From the NCBI RefSeq assembly GCF_039539345.1, contig NZ_BAABCY010000079.1:12487-76486 (forward strand): 64,000 nt of DNA, in the 5' to 3' direction. This document shows, in pieces, positions 56,934-64,000 of this stretch (the stretch's first letter is position 1; each line of letters begins with the position of its first letter). The stretch comes from Snuella lapsa (GTDB taxonomy: Bacteria > Bacteroidota > Bacteroidia > Flavobacteriales > Flavobacteriaceae). The notes beneath the pieces are model-generated. The model saw only the letters and a list, made by a program, of their open reading frames with translations. It did not search any database and was not told where the DNA came from. A program made the position numbers and the translations under genes.

Positions 56934-58388
56934 ATGGATAAAGAAATCTTTGAACATCGATTAAACATAAATCGTAGGCACTTTTTAGGAAAAATGGCCA
57001 TGGGCGTTGGTGGTGCGGCTCTTGGTTCGTTGTTAATTCCTAATTTATTTAAAGGCTCCAACGCCGTTGAAAACGAATTACCGTTGGGCATTAAACATTT
57101 TGCTACAAAAGCAAAGCGCATTATTATGTTAACGCAAAATGGCGCGCCATCCCAACTGGAGAGCTTTGACTACAAACCAAAACTCAATGAAATGTTTGGT
57201 CAGGACTTACCAGATTCTATCAGACAAGGGCAGCGTTTAACCGGAATGACTGCTAATCAAAAAAGTTTTCCGCTTGTTGGTTCAAAATTCAACTTTCAAC
57301 AATATGGAAAGTCCGGTACGTGGGTAAGCGATCTTTTCCCAAATATCGCTAAAATCACAGATGATATTTGCGTTATAAAAAGTATGCATACCGATGCTAT
57401 TAATCATGATCCGGCCTTAACGTTCTTACAAACAGGCGCTCAACAAGGCAACAGACCCAGCATGGGCTCATGGTTCAGCTACGGCTTAGGTAGTGAAAAT
57501 AAAAACCTACCGGCATTTTGCGTATTATTATCAAGAGGCTCAGGAAATGGCCAAGGGGTCTACTCTAAACTATGGTCTAATGGATTTCTGGACAGTACCC
57601 ATCAAGGTGTACAACTAAGTGCTAGCGAAGACCCTATTTTATATTTGAACAACCCGGACGGTATGACCAAAGCACAACGTAAAAAAATGTTGGATAATTT
57701 AGCGGAATTAAATAATCTGGGGCATGCCGAATTTGGAGATCCGGAAATACATTCCAAAATCAAGCAATATGAAATGGCATTCAGAATGCAAACTGCTGTA
57801 CCGGAAATAACCGACTTATCCAAGGAACCCGACCATATTACTAAAATGTACGGTGCCGATTCTATGATCCCAGGAACCTATGCTTCAAATTGCTTATTAG
57901 CCAGAAAGCTCTCAGAATCAGGAGTTAGATTTGTCCAGCTATATCATCAGGGTTGGGATCAACATGGCAATTTACCCCAGGATATGCCAAAACAAGCTAA
58001 GGACGTCGATCAAGCTTCGGCAGCATTGATTACGGACCTAAAACAAAGAGGACTTCTGGACGAAACCTTGGTTATATGGGGTGGTGAATTCGGAAGAACA
58101 AACTACTGTCAGGGGAAATTAACCAAAGACACCTACGGAAGAGACCATCACCCGAGAAGCTTCAGTATTTTTATGGCCGGTGGTGGTGTTAAAGCGGGTA
58201 CTTCTTACGGCGAAACGGACGAATTTGGATATAACATTATAAAAAACCCAGTGCATATACATGATCTGCAAGCTACTATCATGCATTTAATGGGGCTTGA
58301 TCATGAAAAATTAACCTATAAGTATTTGGGAAGACGATTTAGATTAACCGATGTCCATGGGCATGTAGTTAAAGATATTCTGGCATAA
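56934..58388 (+). CDS. DUF1501 family protein with Tat signal
   Basis: The protein is 484 aa. The N-terminus has a twin-arginine signal (NRRHFLGKMAMGVGGAALGS). DUF1501 proteins have an alkaline-phosphatase/sulfatase-like fold. Visible conserved parts are MLTQNGAPSQLESFDYKP, MHTDAINHDPALTFLQTG, GTYASNCLLARKLSESGVRF, YHQGWDQHGNLP, VIWGGEFGRTNY and GRDHHPRSFSIFMAGGGVK with metal-ligand-type His and Asp. Tat export suggests a folded, possibly metal-loaded enzyme. It always travels with DUF1549/1553 proteins, as here 5 bp downstream of one. Confidence 0.87.
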   Translation: MDKEIFEHRLNINRRHFLGKMAMGVGGAALGSLLIPNLFKGSNAVENELPLGIKHFATKAKRIIMLTQNGAPSQLESFDYKPKLNEMFGQDLPDSIRQGQRLTGMTANQKSFPLVGSKFNFQQYGKSGTWVSDLFPNIAKITDDICVIKSMHTDAINHDPALTFLQTGAQQGNRPSMGSWFSYGLGSENKNLPAFCVLLSRGSGNGQGVYSKLWSNGFLDSTHQGVQLSASEDPILYLNNPDGMTKAQRKKMLDNLAELNNLGHAEFGDPEIHSKIKQYEMAFRMQTAVPEITDLSKEPDHITKMYGADSMIPGTYASNCLLARKLSESGVRFVQLYHQGWDQHGNLPQDMPKQAKDVDQASAALITDLKQRGLLDETLVIWGGEFGRTNYCQGKLTKDTYGRDHHPRSFSIFMAGGGVKAGTSYGETDEFGYNIIKNPVHIHDLQATIMHLMGLDHEKLTYKYLGRRFRLTDVHGHVVKDILA

Positions 58389-58391
58389 CGT

Positions 58392-60458
58392 ATGAAGAAA
58401 TTAGAGTCTTGGGTATTAAACCTATTATTTTTTATGCATTGCTTTTTGGTAATGCTGTTGGTATTTGAAAGTCATGTATCAATTCCGTATTGGTTACAAC
58501 CCCTGGGTAGAATGCATCCTCTTATTTTGCATTTCCCAATTGTCTTTATTGTGCTACTGGTTCTTTTGAATTTTTTAAAAAATCAGATAGATTTAAATTC
58601 ATATAGAAAAATAAATCGTTTTTTAATTTTATTTACCGCTCTTACCACGGTCTTGGCAAGCATCATGGGGTTATTCCTTTCTTTAGAAGGTGATACTACA
58701 AACTTAATGGCCCTCCATAAATGGATAGGAGTCGCCATAAGCTTCTCTATGTATGGTTTAGTATTTATTAAAAACGATCGCGTCTTTAAAACGGTACTTT
58801 ACATTGGCTTTATCGGTGTTATTTTTGCCGGTCACTACGGAGCAGGACTAACACACGGGGCAAATTTTATAACAGAACCATTGAAAAGGGATAAAGTTCT
58901 TGTATTAAATGAAGAAACCCCCATATTTAAAGGGTTTGTTAAGCCAATACTTGATGCAAAATGTTTAAGTTGTCATAATTCAGACAAACAAAAGGGAGAC
59001 TTAGATATGAGTTCCTTTGAAAATATGTTGAAAGGTGGAAAAAATGGTGCACTTTGGGCTGCTAACAACCCAAAAGAAAGTGCTTTATTAAAACGTGTAC
59101 ATCTTCCTTTAGAACATAAAGAGCACATGCCCCCTGAAGGGAAAAAACAACTGACGCAAGACGAGATTAAGTTGTTAAGTCTATGGATTAAAAACGGCGC
59201 TGACGACAAGATAAATCTTGTTCAATTACCAGAAAATGACTCTTTAGGCTCGAAAATTTCAGGGATTTTAGAAAAAAAAGCACAAAAAGAAGCCGCGACC
59301 TATACTTTTAATTTTGCGGAAGAAAAAGAAATTAAGGCTCTGGAACACCCATTTAGAACGGTTATTCAAAAATCGCCCTCATCACCTGCAATTGATGTTG
59401 TTATTCACGGAAGACAAACATACACACCTGACTTACTAACTGATTTACAAAAAATTAAAAAACAAATAGTCTCCTTGAATGTATCCTATTTACCTATTGA
59501 TAAAAGTTCTATTGACTTTATAAGTTCAATGACAAATTTGGAAGCATTGATTCTTAATTTCACAGATCTAAAAACCGATGATTTAGATGGTCTAAAAAAA
59601 TGCTCAAATCTACAAACGCTATCGCTATCGGGCACACAAATCGATTCTAATATTAGTCGCATAATAAAGGCATTACCCAAACTTAATCGTGTATTTATTT
59701 GGAATACAGTCCTTAATGAAGAAGACATAAAGACATTAAAACAGACGTTTTCGAAGATTAACATAGAAACCGGGTTTCAGGATTCGGAAAAGAAACTAAC
59801 CTTAACGCCGCCACGATTACTTAGTAAAAGTACAGTTATTTCTAAGGACGACTACGTTGCATTAGGGCACAAGATGCCTGGTATAGAAATTCGGTATACT
59901 ACAGATGACACTGAACCGAATGAATCTTCTCAACTCTATAGTGCACCAATAAAAATTGATTTGGAAAGTAATCTGCCTATTAAAGCCATTGCCTATAAAG
60001 AGAACTGGTTACCAAGCAGCATTAAAACCTATAGATTTTTTGACAAAGGACACCAACCAGAAAAACTTGATCTAGTTTACCAAGGGATATATAGTGAGTT
60101 TATTGGAGAAGCACGGATATTATTAACAGATGACAATATAGGTGGATCAAAGGGAGCAAACTTTAATGAAAATAACCCTTTAAACGCAACTGCCGATTTC
60201 GGAGAAAATCCTCCAAATATTAAAAAGATAATTCTAAGCTCTGGGCGTTGGAAACAAAAAAACCCATTAAGCCAACTTGAAATTTGGGGAGGACAACATA
60301 CCGAAAGCCTGACATTACTAAACCAAGCTAAGATAACCTACCAAGAAAAGAGCAAGATTGTTATTGAAACCAACAATACAAATTATCGCTATTATAAAAT
60401 CATTGCAAAGCCACATAAGAAGGAATTATTTTATATAGACCAGCTATTCTTTTATTAA
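58392..60458 (+). CDS. DUF2231 membrane - cytochrome c - LRR - chitobiase-like fusion
   Basis: The protein is 688 aa. Residues about 1-155 hold four to five membrane helices with the HPLILHFPIVFIVLLVLLN motif (DUF2231-like), which in relatives binds heme b. Residues about 180-275 are a planctomycete-type cytochrome c with C191-x2-C194-H195 (CLSCHNSDKQKGDLDMSS) and a HMPPEGKKQLTQDE stretch with the axial Met. Residues about 345-460 are leucine-rich repeats (LEALILNFTDLKTDDLDGLK). Residues about 480-560 resemble the FN3-like CHB_HEX_C domain (IEIRYTTDDTEPN), and the rest is a discoidin-like ending. It would pass electrons between membrane and periplasm for the two preceding proteins. It is the last gene of the operon. 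Confidence 0.82.
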   Translation: MKKLESWVLNLLFFMHCFLVMLLVFESHVSIPYWLQPLGRMHPLILHFPIVFIVLLVLLNFLKNQIDLNSYRKINRFLILFTALTTVLASIMGLFLSLEGDTTNLMALHKWIGVAISFSMYGLVFIKNDRVFKTVLYIGFIGVIFAGHYGAGLTHGANFITEPLKRDKVLVLNEETPIFKGFVKPILDAKCLSCHNSDKQKGDLDMSSFENMLKGGKNGALWAANNPKESALLKRVHLPLEHKEHMPPEGKKQLTQDEIKLLSLWIKNGADDKINLVQLPENDSLGSKISGILEKKAQKEAATYTFNFAEEKEIKALEHPFRTVIQKSPSSPAIDVVIHGRQTYTPDLLTDLQKIKKQIVSLNVSYLPIDKSSIDFISSMTNLEALILNFTDLKTDDLDGLKKCSNLQTLSLSGTQIDSNISRIIKALPKLNRVFIWNTVLNEEDIKTLKQTFSKINIETGFQDSEKKLTLTPPRLLSKSTVISKDDYVALGHKMPGIEIRYTTDDTEPNESSQLYSAPIKIDLESNLPIKAIAYKENWLPSSIKTYRFFDKGHQPEKLDLVYQGIYSEFIGEARILLTDDNIGGSKGANFNENNPLNATADFGENPPNIKKIILSSGRWKQKNPLSQLEIWGGQHTESLTLLNQAKITYQEKSKIVIETNNTNYRYYKIIAKPHKKELFYIDQLFFY

Positions 60459-60785
60459 GATATTGATGTTTAAGAAAAAGGACCAAATTAAGATGACAAC
60501 TTAATTTAAAAAAGAATGATTGAAAAAACCACCCTTAGCTTATTAATATTCATTAATTTAAAATTTAAATTAAAGAGTGCCTCGTAGACATTTAGAGTCT
60601 CTCATTTGTAAAAAAATAGATGTTAGAAGCTTCAAAACCTCTCTAAAACAAAAAAGCATCCCCATTTTCGATTAAGAAAAAAGGAAAGCTTTCCATTGGT
60701 TTAACTACTTAAACCACTGATAAACACCGAGGTTTATCAAACAACACAACTAATTTTTAGTGCAAAAAAAAGCTCCAACTTTGTT
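60459..60785. other. Gene-free stretch with tandem small hairpins
   Basis: No coding region recognised. Three small inverted repeats follow each other: GGAAAGCTTTCC at 60683-60694, an 8-bp stem at 60697-60716 and a 7-bp stem at 60719-60738. A larger terminator-like hairpin follows at 60770-60792. The clustering suggests a transcript end or a recombination-site arm. Confidence 0.45.
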
Positions 60786-60792
60786 GAAGCTT
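60764..60792 (-). terminator. Minus-strand terminator next to the tRNA-like repeat
   Basis: A 10-bp stem with one mismatch (60770-60779 with 60783-60792), a 3-base loop and, on the minus strand, eight T. It lies immediately beyond the tRNA-3'-like sequence as a tRNA transcript terminator would, and could also end the ASCH transcript. Confidence 0.7.
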
Positions 60793-60820
60793 CTAAGCAA
60801 TTTGGCAGTCTGAACGGGAC
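60786..60820 (-). repeat. tRNA-3'-end-like direct repeat, copy 2 (candidate attR)
   Basis: On the minus strand this reads GTCCCGTTCAGACTGCCA followed by AATTGCTTAGAAGCTTC and then a terminator. GTCCCGTTCAGACTGCCA has the form of the last 18 bases of a tRNA with encoded CCA, and I recall tRNA-Asp genes of this group ending similarly. The tRNA body is missing: the homology to copy 1 stops exactly at 60820. This is the structure left at one end of an element integrated into a tRNA 3' end, and an integrase fragment lies 3 kb to the right. Confidence 0.5.
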
Positions 60821-60907
60821 TATTACTTATTAGGATAAACCTTTAATGTTTAGGGCTCCAGCAACTTATAATACCTTAACAACACCTAATACATTTCTTC
60901 TTTCCAA

Positions 60908-61324
60908 TTATTTGAGAGAACTCATCACTGTTGATCTACTAAAATATTTAAACGTCTGCGGGGGTGTAAATTCTGGTATTATTTTCTTTATTTCTTTGAG
61001 CGTAATTTTCTCTTTGAATTTTCTAAAACTATCTATTTTCAGTCCTATTGCCTTTTTCCTGCCTAGATAGTAATCAAAATATCTTTCTTCATCTATCCCT
61101 AATTCTTGAGAATAATTTGACCATATCTCCTCAGGAGATGAAGTTATAATTTCCCCTATTTTACAAACTCCTACAATAGCCTTTTCTGGCATCGTATTAT
61201 AAACAACAACAATGTCCTCTTCATTTATCTGGGGAATAGATTTCCTTAATTCTATTTTTTTTGAACCATTAAAAATAAGTTCAGAGAACTCTGGCTTTAA
61301 TGATATCACAACAATTTTACTCAT
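60908..61324 (-). CDS. ASCH-domain protein
   Basis: The protein is 138 aa. Residues about 3-110 form an ASCH/PUA-like barrel: VVISLKPEFSELIFNGSKKI with the typical EFxxLIxxGxKxIELRKS pattern, DIVVVYNTMPEKAIVGVCKI in the middle and EERYFDYYLGRKKAIGLKI near the end. ASCH domains bind RNA or modified nucleotides; some are ribonucleases. It starts 3 bp after the stop of the GNAT-PIN gene, so the two form one transcription unit and probably one system. Confidence 0.82.
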   Translation of the reverse strand: MSKIVVISLKPEFSELIFNGSKKIELRKSIPQINEEDIVVVYNTMPEKAIVGVCKIGEIITSSPEEIWSNYSQELGIDEERYFDYYLGRKKAIGLKIDSFRKFKEKITLKEIKKIIPEFTPPQTFKYFSRSTVMSSLK

Positions 61325-61327
61325 AGC

Positions 61328-63388
61328 TTAATCTTTAATTCCTATTCTATAAATGTCGTTAAAAATTTTATTATTCACCTCTAATGGTGATGCAAATGTA
61401 TTCTTTCTTCTCCCATTATTTTGAAGAACATTATTAATATCATCTAATCTAACCGGTTTTTTGAATACTTCCGTATCACTAAACTCAAGTGCTTTAATAT
61501 CATTCTCAATATCATTCTTAGCTAAATCATAAACATGCTTCCATTCATAAACCCCAAATTTTTTAAACTTATTAAATAACTCTTTTGGCTTACCAACAGT
61601 AACTGAATCAATATATGATGTCCCAACAATACAACTACCTCTCCCATTTAAATTAGTGCTATCCTTGCTTGCATACCATAAAATTCTACCCGGGCTTTTT
61701 TCAGAAACTGGCCTTACACTCCTGTAATAGACATTTTCTCTATTCCAAGAGAGTTCCGCAGGGGCTCCAAACAACGTTCCTTCAGAAGTATAGTAATCAA
61801 ATAATTGACCTGACCAAAATGGCTTTATAGGGATAATATAGGTAGGAATATCTAAATCTTCAAATTTTAAAGGAAATAGCATTCTTTCAATCTGATGTTT
61901 ATAACTACATCCCCCATTATTCAACTTGCTCATTATATTTTCACTATTGAATACTCTAGCAACTAATTTATTTTCTAAAAAATAACTTTTAGAATCCACA
62001 ACACCCTTTAATACTATCTTAATCCATTGTGAATCTTTATAAACAAAACCATAAGATTCAAGTGTATTTTTATCGCTTTCGCTAATAAAGGGATCACTTA
62101 TAACTAAATAATACTTTTCCTTTAAAATAGTTAAATTAATAAGGTCATATATTAGCTGTTTAAACAATGTACTTGCTAACCGAGATTTAGCGGTTCTTAT
62201 AAATTTTACACCAACCTCTTCCTCACAAAACTTAGCTCCCCAAATAGCTAATGTTGATTTATTTCTATCCTGAACAACCTTAATTTCAGACTTTTTTAAA
62301 TCACAAGCTGTTGAAGTTATTATATCCCTAAAAACGTGCTTTTTTTCTCCTTTCTCTTTGCTTAAAAATGTTTGAACAAGAAAATCCACCTCTTTAGACC
62401 GTACTTTTTTATAATCATACCTAACACCCGCTAAACGCTGTGAATAATAATTACTGCTATTATTTAGTTGATCTATTAAAAGAATAAAATCTATCGGTCG
62501 TAAAACCTGAACTTCAAATTTTCTATATATTTCCTCACCTGAATTTAAAATATTACCGTCATCGGTAATAAAATAAGAGATTTCAGCTGCAATACATTCT
62601 GAAAGCTGTTTTTTATCAGAAACGTCATTTATTGTACTTCCAGGTATAATTTTCTTAAGCTCCTCAAGTACTCCATCTCTTCTATCTGGTTTAAATTTCG
62701 CAGCTACAAAATCTCTTACAAGCACTCTTGTCCTTTCTGCTCTCTCCCTATCAAGATCTCTGTTTATTTCATTAAATATCTCCGGAGCATAATAATATTC
62801 TACTTCCTCTAACCAATCTTCTAAAAGATAATTTACTCCCGTCTGATCTCCTTCAAATCTCTCTCTTAATTTAATTAGGACATTTGCATCAAGCAATGCT
62901 CTTATCTTCTCTATTTCATCATAAGTAGTAGAAAACAGATCTTCATTTCCAAAATCATAATACCATCTAATTAAGTAATTTTCCTTTTTACTTCTAGAAC
63001 GTCTACTTCCTATAGCCTTAAATCCATAACTCTCCCAAAACTTACTAGCCCTTAAATAATCTTTTCTACAACTCAATGACATACCTTTTAAAAGAGTGCT
63101 ATACTTAAATTTCAGAAAATTCAAAAGACCTTTAGCTATGCCTTGTTTTCTATAATCATCCTTAATGCACAAATGAACAATTCTAATAATTCTTTTACTA
63201 TCCGTAATTGAAAACAAAAGATATCCAATTAAATCCCTCCCTTTATAGGCCACTAAAATATTACCCTTTTGAGCATATTCGTGAAACGCTCCTTCAGGAA
63301 AATGGCCAAGAGTTTTAGAATTCTTAGTTCCTAATTCTACGACTTGGTTAATTATGTTTATATTATTACTGAGAACTTCAATTTTCAT
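61328..63388 (-). CDS. GNAT - PIN-like nuclease - PUA/ASCH-like fusion protein
   Basis: The protein is 686 aa, without signal or membrane segment. Residues about 1-150 are a GNAT acetyltransferase (VHLCIKDDYRKQGIAKGLL, then RASKFWESYGFKAIGSRRSR). Residues about 160-310 are PIN-like, with the acidic pattern of LLDANVLI (D near 166), a Glu in PEIFNEINRD and a Asp pair in YFITDDGNIL. Residues about 340-520 form an uncharacterised middle region with a second GNAT-like rhythm (VKFIRTAKSRLASTLFKQLI). Residues about 540-650 look PUA/EVE-like (SPGRILWYASKDS, then SCIVGTSYIDSVTVGKP). Such nuclease-plus-acetyltransferase proteins paired with ASCH suggest a toxin-antitoxin or antiphage role, but no assay-based role is known to me. 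Confidence 0.7.
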   Translation of the reverse strand: MKIEVLSNNINIINQVVELGTKNSKTLGHFPEGAFHEYAQKGNILVAYKGRDLIGYLLFSITDSKRIIRIVHLCIKDDYRKQGIAKGLLNFLKFKYSTLLKGMSLSCRKDYLRASKFWESYGFKAIGSRRSRSKKENYLIRWYYDFGNEDLFSTTYDEIEKIRALLDANVLIKLRERFEGDQTGVNYLLEDWLEEVEYYYAPEIFNEINRDLDRERAERTRVLVRDFVAAKFKPDRRDGVLEELKKIIPGSTINDVSDKKQLSECIAAEISYFITDDGNILNSGEEIYRKFEVQVLRPIDFILLIDQLNNSSNYYSQRLAGVRYDYKKVRSKEVDFLVQTFLSKEKGEKKHVFRDIITSTACDLKKSEIKVVQDRNKSTLAIWGAKFCEEEVGVKFIRTAKSRLASTLFKQLIYDLINLTILKEKYYLVISDPFISESDKNTLESYGFVYKDSQWIKIVLKGVVDSKSYFLENKLVARVFNSENIMSKLNNGGCSYKHQIERMLFPLKFEDLDIPTYIIPIKPFWSGQLFDYYTSEGTLFGAPAELSWNRENVYYRSVRPVSEKSPGRILWYASKDSTNLNGRGSCIVGTSYIDSVTVGKPKELFNKFKKFGVYEWKHVYDLAKNDIENDIKALEFSDTEVFKKPVRLDDINNVLQNNGRRKNTFASPLEVNNKIFNDIYRIGIKD

Positions 63389-63450
63389 TTTGCAAATATA
63401 TAAATGATTTTATAAGAAAAAACACATAACAGATGAATGAAAATTAATAT

Positions 63451-63828
63451 TCATAGTCCTATTAGCTTCTTAATTCTATCACTATGCAGGTTATACACTT
63501 CCATAACACCAAACTCCTTTTTAGGGGTTTCACCTTTGTATTGTTTGCAGATATCATCTACAGTAAATTCACCGCCCTTAACCTGTAGAAATAAAAAAGT
63601 CTGACTAAGTTTTGTTTTAATCAGGCTTAATTGTGTGTTTATGAGTTCTGCATCTGGCTCAGGTGGTTCAACATATTGTTGTTTGGAATTCCAGTTTTTA
63701 GGATTAATATATTGTCCAGTTGCAAAAGGATATCTTTCCTTATTATATGTTATCCTACATCTAATTGGACACATACCTTTCTTGTTAAGCTTAGTCTTTC
63801 TGACTAAGAAGAGTATATTTAATTTCAT
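63451..63828 (-). pseudogene. Tyrosine integrase, N-terminal fragment
   Basis: The fragment is 125 aa. The start (MKLNILFLVRKTKLNKKGMC) and the following RITYNKERYPFATGQYINPKNW are the Arm-DNA-binding domain of Bacteroidota tyrosine recombinases (phage integrase family). The protein stops after VYNLHSDRIKKLIGL, at the beginning of the SAM-like core-binding domain. The catalytic domain with the R-H-R-Y residues is absent, as a complete integrase is around 400 aa. The sequence after the stop is unrelated, so the rest was lost by deletion or replacement. It marks the island that contains the GNAT-PIN/ASCH pair. Confidence 0.8.
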
Positions 63829-63847
63829 AATTTTTAAAATTTAAATT

Positions 63848-63886
63848 GGGGCACCCGAAGTAAATAAGGGGCACCTAGTGGGGTAC
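63848..63886. repeat. Short direct repeats upstream of the integrase fragment
   Basis: GGGGCACC occurs at 63848-63855 and at 63868-63875 (20 bp apart), with the related GGGGTAC at 63880-63886. They lie 20-60 bp before the integrase start codon, a place where integrase arm-type sites or autoregulatory sites are common. Confidence 0.4.
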
Positions 63887-63950
63887 TTTTATTGGATTAA
63901 TTAACGCTATTTTACTAGATTTGGACAAACTGGCTAATTCAGTTCGATTT

Positions 63951-63989
63951 GTGCCACCGATTTCGGAGTCATTGTGCCATTGATTTCGG
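63951..63989. repeat. Tandem direct repeats at the window edge, possible IS end
   Basis: GTGCCACCGATTTCGG (63951-63966) and GTGCCATTGATTTCGG (63974-63989) are identical at 14 of 16 positions with a 23-bp period. Multiple terminal repeats of this kind, from memory with a similar GATTTCGG core, are found at the ends of IS21-family elements in Bacteroidota. The transposase genes would lie outside to the right. Confidence 0.45.
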
Positions 63990-64000
63990 TTTAAACCGTG

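Noticed and set aside
60786..60820. A full tRNA gene at the tRNA-like repeat
   Set aside because: Only about 18 bases fit a tRNA 3' end; there is no anticodon or D arm next to it, so I list it as a repeat or scar only.
60846..61070. 74-aa plus-strand frame opposite the ASCH gene
   Set aside because: Hydrophobic shadow of the ASCH coding frame; the minus-strand frame has a recognised domain and operon spacing.
63848..63989. CRISPR array near the right edge
   Set aside because: Only two to three short unequal repeats with irregular spacing and no cas genes.

Overview
The window looks like chromosome from a marine-type member of the Bacteroidota, class Flavobacteriia. The evidence is AT-rich DNA, a SusC/SusD pair, many Bacteroidota-style lipoprotein signals, a one-protein hybrid two-component regulator with a periplasmic propeller, TAnnTTTG-type promoter elements, and an integrase fragment with a Bacteroidota Arm-DNA-binding domain.

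Region 1 (1-9.3 kb): the 5' part of an ECF sigma factor gene on the minus strand. It is followed by a plus-strand run of a GH63/YgjK-like glycosidase lipoprotein, a three-domain kinase-peptidase-aminotransferase fusion and a GH2 beta-galactosidase. This run ends at a strong hairpin terminator facing a YegP-like gene.

Region 2 (9.5-30.8 kb): a sialoglycan utilisation locus. SusC/SusD would import glycans. Two GH33 sialidases, an SGNH plus SASA sialate O-acetylesterase, a GH27 alpha-galactosidase, a GH20 hexosaminidase and a second SGNH esterase would strip them. A Kelch (NanM-like)-SSS symporter fusion would take up sialic acid. A NanA-like lyase, a YhcH/NanQ-like protein and an N-acylglucosamine 2-epimerase would convert it to GlcNAc. 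A GntR/FCD repressor is encoded in the middle. A 17-bp palindrome, ATTATGT-N3-ACATAAT, lies upstream of susC, in the regulator/epimerase divergent region and upstream of the second sialidase. At the first two places it sits one base after a -7 element. It is my candidate operator for the locus. No GlcNAc kinase, deacetylase or deaminase gene is present here.

Region 3 (31-48.5 kb): ordinary chromosomal genes. They include a DUF2652 protein, a DsrE-like protein, two paralogous AraC regulators, an acyl-CoA dehydrogenase-fold enzyme, an RND lipid-exporter operon and a degenerate AdoMet-decarboxylase-like protein. Two genes are broken by single-base shifts in homopolymer runs: a small secreted protein at 32.2-32.6 kb and a methyltransferase at 47.2-47.9 kb.

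Region 4 (48.5-60.8 kb): a transglutaminase-like/TPR protein, a hybrid two-component sensor and a compact three-gene set (PSCyt1-DUF1549-DUF1553, DUF1501, DUF2231-cytochrome-LRR). The region is flanked by two direct copies of a 35-bp sequence (32/35 identical) that resembles a tRNA 3' end.

Region 5 (60.8-64 kb): the edge of a mobile island. From left to right it holds the tRNA-3'-like repeat and its terminator, an ASCH gene coupled to a GNAT-PIN-PUA-like fusion, a truncated tyrosine integrase, and short direct repeats that may be the end of an insertion sequence. The ASCH plus GNAT-PIN pair is the best candidate for an undescribed system.
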